Shown here in pieces: positions 15,797 through 24,527 of a stretch of 64,000 nucleotides of DNA; positions within the stretch are counted from its first letter, which is position 1, and every line of letters starts with the position of its first letter. The stretch is from Paenirhodobacter ferrireducens. GTDB taxonomy: Bacteria; Pseudomonadota; Alphaproteobacteria; Rhodobacterales; Rhodobacteraceae. Location: NCBI RefSeq assembly GCF_004022265.1, contig NZ_SAVB01000009.1:62001-126000 (forward strand), written 5' to 3'. A program made the position numbers and the translations under genes. The notes beneath the pieces were generated by a model that saw only the letters and a program-made list of their open reading frames with translations, was not told the origin of the DNA and searched no databases.

Positions 15797-17668
15797 ATGG
15801 ATCAATTTACCCTCAACCTGATCGTGGTGGGCGCGACCTTCGCCCTCTACTTCGGGATCGCGATCTGGGCCCGCGCGGGCTCGACCGCGGAATTCTACGC
15901 GGCGGGCGGCGGCGTTCACCCGATCGCGAACGGCATGGCCACCGGCGCCGACTGGATGTCGGCCGCCTCGTTCATCTCGATGGCCGGCATCATCGCCTTC
16001 GGCGGCTATGACACCTCGGCCTATCTGATGGGCTGGACCGGCGGCTATGTGCTGCTCGCCATGCTGCTCGCGCCCTATCTGCGCAAGTTCGGCAAGTTCA
16101 CCGTGCCGGAATTCATCGGCGACCGGTTCTATTCGGGCACGGCGCGCATCATCGGCGTGATCTGCCTGCTCATCATCTCGATCACCTATGTGATCGGCCA
16201 GATGTCGGGTGTGGGCGTCGCCTTCTCGCGCTTCCTCGAAGTGTCGAACGACACCGGCCTCTACATCGGTGCCGCGGTGGTCTTCGCCTATGCCGTGCTC
16301 GGCGGCATGAAGGGCATCACCTACACTCAGGTCGCCCAGTATGTCGTGCTGATCATCGCCTATACCATCCCGGCGATCTTCATCTCGCTCAACCTGACTG
16401 GCAACCCGGTGCCGCCGCTCGGTCTGTTCTCGGATGCCACCTCCAGCGGCGAGCCGCTGCTGACCACGCTGAACGGCCTGCTCGCGGACCTGGGCTTCAA
16501 GTCCTACACGGCGCAGTCGGACAACACGCTGAACCTGTTCCTGTTCACGATGTCGCTGATGATCGGCACCGCGGGCCTGCCGCATGTGATCGTGCGCTTC
16601 TTCACCGTGCCGAAGGTGGCTGATGCCCGCTCCTCGGCCGGCTGGGCGCTGGTTTTCATCGCGCTTCTGTACCTCACCGCCCCGGCGGTTGCGGCGATGG
16701 CGCGGGTGAACCTGATCCACACCTTCTTCCCGAACGGGCCGATGAATGCCGCGCTGTCGCAGGCCGACACGCCGCAGTGGGTCGACAACTGGGTGAAGAC
16801 CGGGCTGCTCAAGGTCGATGACCTGAACGGCGACGGCATGATCCAGTACTACAACGACGGGGCCGCCGCTCAGGCGAAGGCGCTGGCCGATGCGAAGAAG
16901 TCGGGTGACGAGGCGGCGATCGCCAGCGCGCAGGCCGCCTTCGACACCGCGGCCGCTGCCGGCACCGCCAAGCTTGCCGAGAAGAACCCGCAGGCCGCGA
17001 CCTGGAAGGGCAACGAGCTCACCGTGAACAACGACATCATCGTGCTCGCCAACCCGGAAATCGCGCAGCTTCCGGGCTGGGTCATCGCCCTCGTCGCCGC
17101 TGGTGGTCTTGCCGCCGCACTCTCGACCGCGGCGGGCCTGCTGATGGCGATCTCGTCGGCGGTGTCGCACGACCTGATCAAGGGCCAGCTCAATCCCGGC
17201 ATCTCGGAAAAGGGCGAGCTGCTCGCAGCCCGGATCTCGATGGCGGTGGCGATCGCCGTGGCCACCTGGCTCGGCCTCAACCCCCCGGGCTTCGCCGCGC
17301 AGACCGTGGCGCTTGCCTTCGGTGTGGCTGCTGCGACGATCTTCCCGGCGCTGATGATGGGCATCTTCACCAAGTCCATCAACTCGCAGGGCGCGATCTG
17401 GGGCATGCTGGCCGGCCTGATCACCACCGTGGGCTATATCTTCCTGCACAAGGGCTGGTTCTTCGTGGCCTCGACCGCCTCCTACTCCGACTCGGCGCCG
17501 ATGCTCTTCGGCATCAAGTCGACCGCCTTCGGCACGGTGGGGGCGCTGATCAACTTCGCGGTGGCCTATGTCGTCTCGATGTCGACCAAGCCGACCCCGG
17601 AAACGGTGCAGGAACTGGTCGAGTCGATCCGCATCCCGAAGGGCGCGGGCACCGCGACCCATCACTGA
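15797..17668 (+). CDS. Sodium/solute symporter, VC_2705 (ActP-like) type
   Basis: The 623-residue transporter belongs to the sodium:solute symporter family that includes acetate permease ActP. It has about 13 membrane segments and typical SSS motifs (EFYAAGGGVHPIANGMATGADWMSAASF). Compared with ActP it carries a hydrophilic insert of about 100 residues (roughly 335-430). This insert contains DLNGDGMIQYYN, an EF-hand-like loop, then an Ala/Lys-rich helix. The substrate is probably acetate or another short carboxylate, judging from acs upstream and the family, but this is inference. The ATG lies 15 bases after the DUF4212 gene. A CCGGGCGGGGCC...GCCCGG stem follows the stop without a clear U run. 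Confidence 0.93.
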   Translation: MDQFTLNLIVVGATFALYFGIAIWARAGSTAEFYAAGGGVHPIANGMATGADWMSAASFISMAGIIAFGGYDTSAYLMGWTGGYVLLAMLLAPYLRKFGKFTVPEFIGDRFYSGTARIIGVICLLIISITYVIGQMSGVGVAFSRFLEVSNDTGLYIGAAVVFAYAVLGGMKGITYTQVAQYVVLIIAYTIPAIFISLNLTGNPVPPLGLFSDATSSGEPLLTTLNGLLADLGFKSYTAQSDNTLNLFLFTMSLMIGTAGLPHVIVRFFTVPKVADARSSAGWALVFIALLYLTAPAVAAMARVNLIHTFFPNGPMNAALSQADTPQWVDNWVKTGLLKVDDLNGDGMIQYYNDGAAAQAKALADAKKSGDEAAIASAQAAFDTAAAAGTAKLAEKNPQAATWKGNELTVNNDIIVLANPEIAQLPGWVIALVAAGGLAAALSTAAGLLMAISSAVSHDLIKGQLNPGISEKGELLAARISMAVAIAVATWLGLNPPGFAAQTVALAFGVAAATIFPALMMGIFTKSINSQGAIWGMLAGLITTVGYIFLHKGWFFVASTASYSDSAPMLFGIKSTAFGTVGALINFAVAYVVSMSTKPTPETVQELVESIRIPKGAGTATHH

Positions 17669-17755
17669 TCCCGACCCCGGGCGGGGCCTGTCCCGCCCGG
17701 CACGCGACCCGGCCTGTCCCCCAAGGGGGCGGGCCACCCCGGGGGAGGAAAGATC

Positions 17756-19582
17756 ATGGACGCCGATATCCAGGCCATTACCGCGTTTCTCGAAAGCGTC
17801 CACCCCTACGATACCCTGCCGCGTGACGAGCTGGCGTCGGTCGCCGGTTCCTTCCGCCGCATGGTCTTTCGGGCGAATGCGCTCATCTATGTCTATGACG
17901 CGCCGATCGGCGGGCTCTACCTGATCAAGCAGGGCGGGGTCGAGATCACCGACGGCAACGGCGCGCTGGTCTCGCTTCTGGGCCCGCGCAACTCCTTTGG
18001 TGAGCGCGGGCTGATGCGCGGCGGTATCGCCGTGACCCAGGCCCGCGCCACCGAGGATGCGATCATCCTGGTGCTGCCCGGCACCACCTTCACCCGGCTG
18101 ATCCAGACCTATCCGGCCTTCGAGCGCTTCTTCAACCGCCGCCGGGGCGAGCGGACGGGGGCGGACCTGGCCACCCAGAAGGTCGCCGACCTGATTGCCC
18201 GCCGGCCGCTCGCCTGCGGCCCCGAGGCCACCGTGACCGAGGCCGCGCAGAGGATGCGTGACGCGCATGTCTCCTCTCTGGGCGTCATCGGCGCCGAGGA
18301 GCGGCTGCTGGGCATCGTCACCGTGCGCGACCTGTCGAACAAGGTGCTGGCCGAGGGGCGCGACCTGGCGACCCCGGTGACCGAGGTGATGACCGCCGAT
18401 CCGGTCTCGCTGCCGCCCACGGCGCTTGGCTCGGACATCCTGCACATCATGCTCGAGCGCCGCATCGGCCATCTGCCGATCACCGAAGAGGGGCGCTTCG
18501 TCGGCATGATCACCCAGACCGACCTGACCCGTTTCCAGGCGGTCAGCTCGGCGGTGCTGATCCGCGACGTGGTGTCCTCGATCACGGTCGAGGAGATGGC
18601 GGCGGTGACCGCGCGCATCCCGCAACTGCTGGTGCAACTGGTTGGCAGTCACCTCAGTCACGAGGTGGTGACGCGCCTCATCACCGACATCGCCGATGCC
18701 GTCACCCGCCGCCTGCTGGTGATGGCCGAGGCCGAGCTTGGCCGCCCGCCGGTGCCCTATCTGTGGCTCGCCTGCGGCAGCCAGGGCCGGCAGGAGCAGA
18801 CCGGCGTCAGCGATCAGGACAATTGCCTGATCTATGACGACAGCGCGACCGAGGACGACCGCGGCTATTTCGCAGCGCTGGCGAAGATCGTCTCGGACGG
18901 GCTGAACGCCTGCGGCTATGTCTATTGCCCTGGCGAGATGATGGCGACGACCCCGCGCTGGTGTCAGCCGGCGCGCGTCTGGCGCGACTATTTCAGGGGC
19001 TGGATCGACACGCCGAACCCCGAGGCGCAGATGCTCGCCTCGGTGATGTTCGACCTGCGCCCGATCGGTGGTGCGGCGGCGGGGGTGTTCCAGGCGCTGC
19101 AGGCCGAGACGCTGGAGGTCGCGGCGAAGAACTCGATCTTCGTCGCCCATATGATCGCCAATTCGCTCAAGCACACGCCGCCGCTCGGCCTGCTGCGCGG
19201 CTTCGCCACGATCCGCTCGGGCGAGCACCGCAACCACATCGACCTCAAGCACAACGGCGTTGTGCCAGTGGCCGACCTTGCCCGCGTCTATGCGCTGCAG
19301 GGCCGGATCCCCGAGGTCAATACCCGGGCCCGGCTGCTCGGCGCCGAGGCGGCGGGGGTGATCTCGGCCTCGGGCGCGCGCGACATGATCGAGGCCTATG
19401 ACCTGATCGCGATGACCCGGCTGGAAAACCAGTCGCATCTGATCAGGGCCGGGCGTAAACCCGACAACTACCTTGCCCCGTCGGATCTGAGCGATTTCGA
19501 GCGCTCGCATCTGCGCGACGCCTTCGTGGTGGTGCGCACCATGCAATCGGCGGTGGCGCACAACCGGGCCGTGGTCAGCTGA
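17756..19582 (+). CDS. cNMP-binding, CBS-pair and DUF294 nucleotidyltransferase-like protein
   Basis: The 608-residue cytoplasmic protein has a cyclic-nucleotide-binding-like domain (about 15-130, with GPRNSFGERGLMRGG), two CBS domains (about 155-275) and a DUF294 nucleotidyltransferase-like domain. In the last, GSQGRQEQTGVSDQD (near 340-354) gives the GS and DxD-type residues. A helical DUF294 C-terminal domain (about 450-600) completes it. Proteins of this build lie next to VC_2705 symporters and exonuclease-fused proteins in many proteobacteria, so a regulatory role in the same system is likely. Whether it moves a nucleotidyl group, as GlnD does, is unknown. GGGGGAGGAAA lies 5-15 bases before the ATG. 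Confidence 0.9.
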   Translation: MDADIQAITAFLESVHPYDTLPRDELASVAGSFRRMVFRANALIYVYDAPIGGLYLIKQGGVEITDGNGALVSLLGPRNSFGERGLMRGGIAVTQARATEDAIILVLPGTTFTRLIQTYPAFERFFNRRRGERTGADLATQKVADLIARRPLACGPEATVTEAAQRMRDAHVSSLGVIGAEERLLGIVTVRDLSNKVLAEGRDLATPVTEVMTADPVSLPPTALGSDILHIMLERRIGHLPITEEGRFVGMITQTDLTRFQAVSSAVLIRDVVSSITVEEMAAVTARIPQLLVQLVGSHLSHEVVTRLITDIADAVTRRLLVMAEAELGRPPVPYLWLACGSQGRQEQTGVSDQDNCLIYDDSATEDDRGYFAALAKIVSDGLNACGYVYCPGEMMATTPRWCQPARVWRDYFRGWIDTPNPEAQMLASVMFDLRPIGGAAAGVFQALQAETLEVAAKNSIFVAHMIANSLKHTPPLGLLRGFATIRSGEHRNHIDLKHNGVVPVADLARVYALQGRIPEVNTRARLLGAEAAGVISASGARDMIEAYDLIAMTRLENQSHLIRAGRKPDNYLAPSDLSDFERSHLRDAFVVVRTMQSAVAHNRAVVS

Positions 19583-19591
19583 GGATAAAGA

Positions 19592-20119
19592 ATGATCAAT
19601 GATTTCATCACCATGATGGCGGCAGGCGTATTCGCGCTGATCGTCGTTTTCGCGGCGCGTCATGCGCTGAAGAAGGCGACCGGCCGGGTGCTGCCGAAAT
19701 GGGTGATGCCGGTCTGCGCCGGGCTTGCGATGCTCGCCACCGCAGTGCGGGCCGAATACCGCTGGTTCCCCGAGTTCCGCGCGCAGATGCCCGCGAGCGT
19801 GGTGGTGGTGGCGCAGAGCGCGGAAAGCGCGCCGTGGCGGCCCTGGACCTATCTGGCGCCGATCGTCACCCGCTTCGTCGCGCTCGACCGCGCCAAGATC
19901 ACCCGCCCGGCGCCGGGCGTGGTGCAGACTGACCTGCTGCTGATCGCCCGCTGGCAGCCGCTGCAGGGCGTGCCGGTCGCCTATGATTGCGCAAAGGGCG
20001 CGCGCGCCGATCTTTTCGGCGGCGCCATGGTGAACCCCGACGGCACGACGAGCGGCCCCGCCTGGCAGCCGCTCGCGGCAGATGACGCGGGGCTGAAGGC
20101 CGCCTGCAACGGAGGATGA
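19592..20119 (+). CDS. Hypothetical membrane-anchored protein
   Basis: I do not recognise this 175-residue protein. It has one or two hydrophobic segments at the N-terminus (about 5-22 and 37-53), then a soluble part of about 120 residues containing EYRWFPEFRAQMPASVVVVAQ and several Trp-Pro pairs. The hydrophobic segments ending in ...AMLATAVRA suggest the soluble part faces the periplasm. It starts 9 bases after the DUF294 gene and ends 1 base before the receiver gene, so it is clearly in the same operon as these signalling genes and is probably part of their system. Confidence 0.75.
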   Translation: MINDFITMMAAGVFALIVVFAARHALKKATGRVLPKWVMPVCAGLAMLATAVRAEYRWFPEFRAQMPASVVVVAQSAESAPWRPWTYLAPIVTRFVALDRAKITRPAPGVVQTDLLLIARWQPLQGVPVAYDCAKGARADLFGGAMVNPDGTTSGPAWQPLAADDAGLKAACNGG

Positions 20120-20120
20120 G

Positions 20121-20513
20121 ATGGCTGACGGGGGCAGGAGACAGCGCGTCCTGATCATCGAGGACGAGGACAACATCGCCCTCGCGCTCGACTTCCTGAT
20201 GAGCCGCGAGGGCTATGAGCACGACCGCCTCGCCACCGGCGCCGGTGCGCTCGACCGGATCCGGCGCGAACATCCCGACCTCGTGCTTCTCGACGTGATG
20301 CTGCCCGATGTCTCTGGCTACGAGATCTGCCAGGAGGTGCGGGCGGACGCCGGCCTCTCGGACGTCAAGATCCTCTTGATGACGGCGCGTGGCTCGGCGA
20401 TGGAACGGCGCAAGGGGCTTGCTCTCGGGGCCGACGGGTTCATATCAAAACCATTCGAACTCAAAGAGTTGAGGGGCGAAGTTCACAGGTTGCTTGAGGC
20501 GGGAGGGACGTGA
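20121..20513 (+). CDS. Single-domain response regulator (receiver only)
   Basis: The 130-residue protein is a CheY-like receiver with no output domain. The acidic pair is seen in LIIEDEDN, the phospho-acceptor is Asp58 in VLLDVMLPD, the conserved Thr lies in LLMTARGS, and Lys is in ISKPFELKEL. It therefore should accept phosphate from a histidine kinase. The protein encoded immediately downstream looks like a sensor kinase but has lost the phospho-donor histidine, so the true donor must be elsewhere, perhaps the CrbS-type kinase at 53.8 kb. The stop codon overlaps the ATG of the next gene. Confidence 0.93.
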   Translation: MADGGRRQRVLIIEDEDNIALALDFLMSREGYEHDRLATGAGALDRIRREHPDLVLLDVMLPDVSGYEICQEVRADAGLSDVKILLMTARGSAMERRKGLALGADGFISKPFELKELRGEVHRLLEAGGT

Positions 20514-22594
20514 TGGACTTCGCCCGGCTCAGCCTTCGGCTGCGGGTCTTCCTGTTCTTCGCGGCGCTGGCGGGCGGCAATCTGGCCGCGCTGGTGGCGG
20601 GCCTCGTCTTCGGTTTTCGCAAGCTGGGCGACCCGGGCGCGCTCGATGGTTTCGTGATCGGCGGCACGGTGGCGGGCTTCGTCATCCTCGGCCTGATCGC
20701 CGGGGTCTGGATGCTGTTCGACGAGAATGTCGCGAAACCGATCGAGCGGCTGGCAGGCGGGATGCGGGCGCGCACCCATGCCGAGGTCGAGGCCGACCTT
20801 GACCAGAGCGCCGGCCGCTATCTCGGCGATCTGGCCCCCGCCGCGGCCGCGGTCACCGCGCATCTGGCCGAGACCCGCTCGGCGCTGACCGAGGCGGTGC
20901 AGCGCGAGACGACGCGGCTTGCCCAGGAAAAGGGCCGGCTCGAGGCGCTTCTGTCCGACGTGCCGGTGGGGGTGCTTCTGTGCACCGCAGATCACCAGCT
21001 CGTCTTTTACAACGGCCAGGCGGTCGATTTGCTGGGCGGGGCCCATGCGCCGGGGCTTGACCGCCGCGTCTTCGACTATCTCGACGGCGCGCCGCTCGCC
21101 CATGCGCGCGAGCGGCTTCTGGCGACCGAGGACCCCGATGCGGCCTCGGATCTGCTCTGCGCGACCTCCGCCGACGGGCGGGTGCTGGCGGCCCGGATGC
21201 GGCTTCTGGCCGATGCCTCGGATCCCGGGCGCGCGGGCTATGTGCTGACGCTGCGCGACGTTTCGGCCGATCTGGCTGCGCACGCCCGGCGCGAGCAGCT
21301 GATCGACGAGCTCTTCGACCGGATCCGCCGCCCCGCCGCCGCGCTGCAATCGCTGATCGGCCTTCTGGCCGAAGACGCCGGCCCGACCGGGGCCGAGCGT
21401 GACCGGGTGCGGCTTGCGGCGCTCGAGGCGGCGGGCACGCTCGGCCGGGCGATCCACGATCTCTCGGCGCGTCACGAGGCGAGCCGCGCCGACTGGTGGC
21501 CGCTCGCGCTTGTCCGCGCCTCGGACCTGGGCGAGGCGGTGCGGGTGCGGGTGACCGCCGCGGGGGGCACGCTGCTGCCGGTCGCGGCGCCGCTTCTTCT
21601 GCGCTGCGAGGGCTTCGAGATGGTGGCGCTGCTCGCCGATCTTGCCTCCCATCTCGCCGACCGCGGTGCGCTGCGGCTCGAGATCACCGAGGAGGGCGCG
21701 GGCGCGCTGGTCGCGCTCGAATGGGTGGGCGCGCCGGTCTCGGTGAGCGCGCTCGAGACTTGGCTCGATGCGCCGCTTCAGGGCGTGGCCGAGGTCACCG
21801 GACGGCGGGTGCTGGCGACCCATGCAAGCGAGATCTGGCCCGAGCGTCTGCCCGATGGCCGGGCGCGGCTGTGCCTGCCGCTGCGTGAGGCGCGCCGGGC
21901 GCTTGCCCGCCCGGCACCGGTGCCGCGCAAGGTGGTCTATGACTTCGATCTCCTTACCCGCGCGCGCGAGGCCGAGGTGGCGCAGACGCCGCTCGACCGG
22001 CTGACCTGCGTTGTCTTCGACACCGAGACGACGGGGCTTCTGCCGTCGGAGGGGGACGAGATCGTGCAGATCGCCGCGGTGCGCATCGTCAACGGCCGCC
22101 GGGTCGAGGGCGAGGTCTTCGACACGCTGGTGAACCCGGGCCGCCCGATCCCCGCCGCCTCGACCGCGGTGCATGGCATCACCGAGGCGATGGTGGCCGA
22201 GGCGCCGCCGGTCGCCGAGGTGCTGCGCCGCTTCCACCGCTTTGCCGAGGGCGCGGTGCTTGTCGCCCATAACGCGCCCTTCGACATGGAATTCCTGCGC
22301 CGCAAGGAGGGCGCGACCGGGCTGCGCTTCGATCACCCGGTGCTCGATACCGTGCTTCTGTCGGCGGTGGTCTTCGGGCAGAGCGAGGCGCACAGCCTCG
22401 ATGCGCTGACCCATCGGCTGGGCATCACCATCCCCGAGGAGGCGCGCCACACCGCGCTTGGCGACACGGTGGCGACGGCCGATGCCTTTCTCAAGCTCTT
22501 GCCGGCGCTGAAGGCGCGGGGGCTCGCCACCTTCGGCGAGGTGGTGGCCGAGGTGCGCAAGCACGGCCGGCTGCTGCGCGACCTGAACGGCTGA
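20513..22594 (+). CDS. Membrane sensor-kinase-like protein with C-terminal DEDDh exonuclease domain
   Basis: The 693-residue protein begins with two membrane segments (about 10-32 and 43-68), then a HAMP/linker-like helix and a PAS-like domain (about 142-250, GVLLCTADHQLVFYNG). Next is a helical region where a kinase would have SHELRTP but this has FDRIRRP, with Asp269 at the histidine position. A degenerate ATPase-like stretch without N or G boxes follows. From about 497 it carries an intact DEDDh 3'-5' exonuclease domain like DnaQ/PolC: FDTETTG (D503, E505), HNAPFD (D591) and HTALGD (H646, D651). It would act on single-stranded DNA or RNA ends near the membrane. The ATG overlaps the receiver's TGA; GGGAGGG lies upstream. 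A GTG at 20510 is possible. Confidence 0.9.
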   Translation: MDFARLSLRLRVFLFFAALAGGNLAALVAGLVFGFRKLGDPGALDGFVIGGTVAGFVILGLIAGVWMLFDENVAKPIERLAGGMRARTHAEVEADLDQSAGRYLGDLAPAAAAVTAHLAETRSALTEAVQRETTRLAQEKGRLEALLSDVPVGVLLCTADHQLVFYNGQAVDLLGGAHAPGLDRRVFDYLDGAPLAHARERLLATEDPDAASDLLCATSADGRVLAARMRLLADASDPGRAGYVLTLRDVSADLAAHARREQLIDELFDRIRRPAAALQSLIGLLAEDAGPTGAERDRVRLAALEAAGTLGRAIHDLSARHEASRADWWPLALVRASDLGEAVRVRVTAAGGTLLPVAAPLLLRCEGFEMVALLADLASHLADRGALRLEITEEGAGALVALEWVGAPVSVSALETWLDAPLQGVAEVTGRRVLATHASEIWPERLPDGRARLCLPLREARRALARPAPVPRKVVYDFDLLTRAREAEVAQTPLDRLTCVVFDTETTGLLPSEGDEIVQIAAVRIVNGRRVEGEVFDTLVNPGRPIPAASTAVHGITEAMVAEAPPVAEVLRRFHRFAEGAVLVAHNAPFDMEFLRRKEGATGLRFDHPVLDTVLLSAVVFGQSEAHSLDALTHRLGITIPEEARHTALGDTVATADAFLKLLPALKARGLATFGEVVAEVRKHGRLLRDLNG

Positions 22595-22596
22595 GG

Positions 22597-22660
22597 GGCG
22601 CTGCCCCTCTTTCCCTTCGGGAAATTCACCCCGAGGTATTTCGGGCAAGGAGAAAGCAGG
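22597..22660 (+). repeat. Intergenic repeat, copy 1 (forward)
   Basis: A GC stem (GGGGCGCTGCCCC-like) and a second small hairpin (TTTCCCTTCGGGAAA) are followed by the core CCGAGGTATTTCGGGCAAGG and AGAAAG. The same pattern occurs at 28.15 kb and 44.86 kb and, inverted, just downstream of this copy. Placed between two convergent genes, the pair could work as a transcription barrier. Confidence 0.7.
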
Positions 22661-22676
22661 GGCTCTGGCTCCTTGC

Positions 22677-22740
22677 GTTTTTTCCTGGCGCAAATACTCC
22701 GGGGGGAGGCCGCGAGGCCGGGGGGGCAGCGCCCCCCGCG
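22677..22740 (-). repeat. Intergenic repeat, copy 2 (inverted)
   Basis: On the minus strand this reads as a GGGGGGCGCTGCCCCCC stem, a short GC spacer, then CCCCCCGGAGTATTTGCGCC and AGGAAAAAA. It is the inverted partner of the copy at 22.6 kb, so the two point at each other in the gap between the exonuclease gene and the leftward ArsC gene. Confidence 0.65.
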
Positions 22741-22743
22741 CGC

Positions 22744-23085
22744 TCAGAGGATCTCGAGCACCGCTTCCGGCGGGCGCCCGATCCGCGCCGCGCTGTCGGT
22801 GAGCACGAGCGGGCGCTCGATCAGCCGTGGATGGGCCGCAAGCGCGTCGAGGATCTCGGCCTCGGGCGCGGTCCTGGTCAGCCCGGCGGGGACCTCCGCC
22901 TCTTTCCAGCGCAGAAGATCCGCCGCCGGGCGGCCGAGTTTTGCAAGCGCGGCAACGAGTTCCGCGCGGGTCGGCGCGTCTTCGAGGTAAAGCCGCACCG
23001 TGGGCGCCAGACCGCGGGCCTGCAGCAGCGCCAGCGTCTCGCGCGATTTCGAGCAGCGCGGGTTGTGCCAGATCGTCAGAGCCAT
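22744..23085 (-). CDS. ArsC family reductase (arsenate reductase-like)
   Basis: The 113-residue protein has the glutaredoxin-like ArsC fold. It has the active-site segment [15 protein letters not shown] (Cys11) and the downstream RPLVLTD motif that carries the basic residue binding the oxyanion. Enzymes of this type reduce arsenate to arsenite with glutathione and glutaredoxin. Stand-alone ArsC/YffB-type homologues without an ars operon often have other or unknown substrates, so I keep the name general. There is no arsenite pump or ArsR gene nearby. It overlaps the end of pyrD by 10 bases and is probably the last gene of the DUF952-pyrD-arsC operon. Confidence 0.88.
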   Translation of the reverse strand: MALTIWHNPRCSKSRETLALLQARGLAPTVRLYLEDAPTRAELVAALAKLGRPAADLLRWKEAEVPAGLTRTAPEAEILDALAAHPRLIERPLVLTDSAARIGRPPEAVLEIL

Positions 23086-24134
23086 GCGCCCCTCCCGGTG
23101 CCGACCGCCTCGGCGACCGAGGTGAAGCCGTCGCGGGCCAGAAGCGCATCGAGGCCGCGGGCGATCTCGGGCACCAGCGACAGCCCGGCATAGACCATCG
23201 CCGAATAGACCTGCACCGCACTCGCGCCGGCGCGGATCTTCTCATAGGCCTGTTCGGCCGAGCCGATGCCGCCGACGCCGACGAGCGGCAGCCGGCCCTG
23301 CGTCAGCTGCGACAGGCGGGCGAGCACGCGGGTCGATTTCTCGAAGAGCGGCGCGCCCGACAACCCGCCGGGCGCCTCGGCCTGCGGGCTTTTCAGCCCC
23401 TCGCGCGAGAGCGTCGTGTTCGTCGCGATGATGCCGTCGATGCCGGAGGTGAGTGCGACCTCGGCGATCTCTTCGAGCTCGGAAGGCGAGAGATCGGGGG
23501 CGATCTTCAGGAACACCGGGATCCGGCGTTCCAGCGCGCCGCGTGCCGCGACGACGCCTTTCAGCAGGGCGGCCAGCGCCTCCTTGCCCTGCAGATCGCG
23601 CAGCTTCTCGGTGTTGGGGGAACTCACGTTCACCGTGGCGAAGTCGAGATGCGGCCCCGCGGTGCGCAGCACGGTGGCGAAATCGGCGGCGCGGTCGGCG
23701 CTGTCCTTGTTCGCCCCGAGGTTGAGGCCCACTGGAATCCCCACCGGGCGCGCGGCGAGACGGGCGGCGATCGCCTCCATCCCCTCGTTGTTGAAGCCGA
23801 AGCGGTTGATGACGGCGCGGTCCTCGGTCAGCCGCCACAGCCGGGGCTTGGGGTTGCCGGGCTGCGGCCGCGGGGTGGCGGCGCCGACCTCGAGAAAGCC
23901 GAAGCCCGCGCGCATCAGCTGCGGCAGGGCGACGGCGTTCTTGTCGAAGCCCGCGGCGAGGCCCACCGGGTTCGGCAGCTTCAGCCCGGCGAGATCGGTG
24001 GCAAGCCGGGCGCAGCGCACCGGGCCCGGCAGCGGGGCGAGCCCCGCGCGCAGCGCCATCAGCGACAGCCCATGCGCGGTTTCCGGATCGAAGCGGTGCA
24101 TCAGCGCAAGGCCCGTGCGTTCGACGAAATTCAC
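23076..24134 (-). CDS. pyrD: Dihydroorotate dehydrogenase (quinone), class 2
   Basis: PyrD oxidises dihydroorotate to orotate and passes the electrons to quinone at the membrane, the fourth step of pyrimidine synthesis. The 352-residue product has the class 2 N-terminal helix extension ([22 protein letters not shown]) that contacts quinone. It also has FMN-binding AAGFDKN, the catalytic-loop serine in NVSSPNT (near residue 171), NTTLSREG, and GVGGI with the phosphate-binding region. The start is GTG at 24134; the GTGA overlaps the stop of the DUF952 gene, giving translational coupling. Length is normal. The reductive breakdown of pyrimidines is encoded 15 kb away, so both directions of the pathway are in this window. 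Confidence 0.96.
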   Translation of the reverse strand: MNFVERTGLALMHRFDPETAHGLSLMALRAGLAPLPGPVRCARLATDLAGLKLPNPVGLAAGFDKNAVALPQLMRAGFGFLEVGAATPRPQPGNPKPRLWRLTEDRAVINRFGFNNEGMEAIAARLAARPVGIPVGLNLGANKDSADRAADFATVLRTAGPHLDFATVNVSSPNTEKLRDLQGKEALAALLKGVVAARGALERRIPVFLKIAPDLSPSELEEIAEVALTSGIDGIIATNTTLSREGLKSPQAEAPGGLSGAPLFEKSTRVLARLSQLTQGRLPLVGVGGIGSAEQAYEKIRAGASAVQVYSAMVYAGLSLVPEIARGLDALLARDGFTSVAEAVGTGRGAWL

Positions 24135-24469
24135 AGCAGCACCTCGGGGAAGATATGGCCGGAAACGCCGAGCGGCAGGGAGGTGTCCCAGGTGACATCG
24201 GCAAGGGTGAGCGGGCGATAGAGATGCGGGAAGAGCGCACCGCCGCGCGAGGGCTCCCATTTCAGCGCCGTGCCGAGCGGCTCGGCCGCGACTGCGACAA
24301 GGACGAGGTCGCTTTCGGTGGCGAAGTGTTTCGCGGCGGTCTCGACGACCTGGGCGGAGGTCGAGAAATGGATGAACCCGTCGGCGAGGTCGACGGGGGC
24401 ACCGGCGGTCTCGCCCGCGGCGCGGAAGGCATCCCATTCGGGGCGGCGGAAGATCTTGTAAATCAGCAT
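24131..24469 (-). CDS. DUF952 domain protein
   Basis: The 112-residue product matches the DUF952 family, which has a fold like glutathione-S-transferase-associated ART-like proteins. Conserved segments include [25 protein letters not shown] near residue 32, and [10 protein letters not shown] near residue 78. The function is unknown. In many alphaproteobacteria this gene directly precedes pyrD, as here, where its stop overlaps the pyrD GTG start. It is divergent from the UshA-like nucleotidase gene; the 171-base gap holds the Pho-box-like repeat. Confidence 0.88.
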   Translation of the reverse strand: MLIYKIFRRPEWDAFRAAGETAGAPVDLADGFIHFSTSAQVVETAAKHFATESDLVLVAVAAEPLGTALKWEPSRGGALFPHLYRPLTLADVTWDTSLPLGVSGHIFPEVLL

Positions 24470-24527
24470 GTCCTCTCATGCCCTCAGGCCGCGGGCCGGT
24501 CAATCCCGCGCAGCGCCGCAGGGCGGA

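Noticed and set aside
15356-20176. A very long open frame (about 1600 codons) on the minus strand opposite the symporter and DUF294 genes.
   Set aside because: It mirrors real rightward genes in very GC-rich DNA; its protein is His/Arg/Asp-rich with no recognisable domain, and the plus-strand genes have clear families and ribosome-binding sites.
22744-23085. Calling the ArsC-family gene part of an arsenic resistance operon.
   Set aside because: No arsR, arsB or acr3 gene is near and it overlaps the end of pyrD, so the resistance role is not supported by context.
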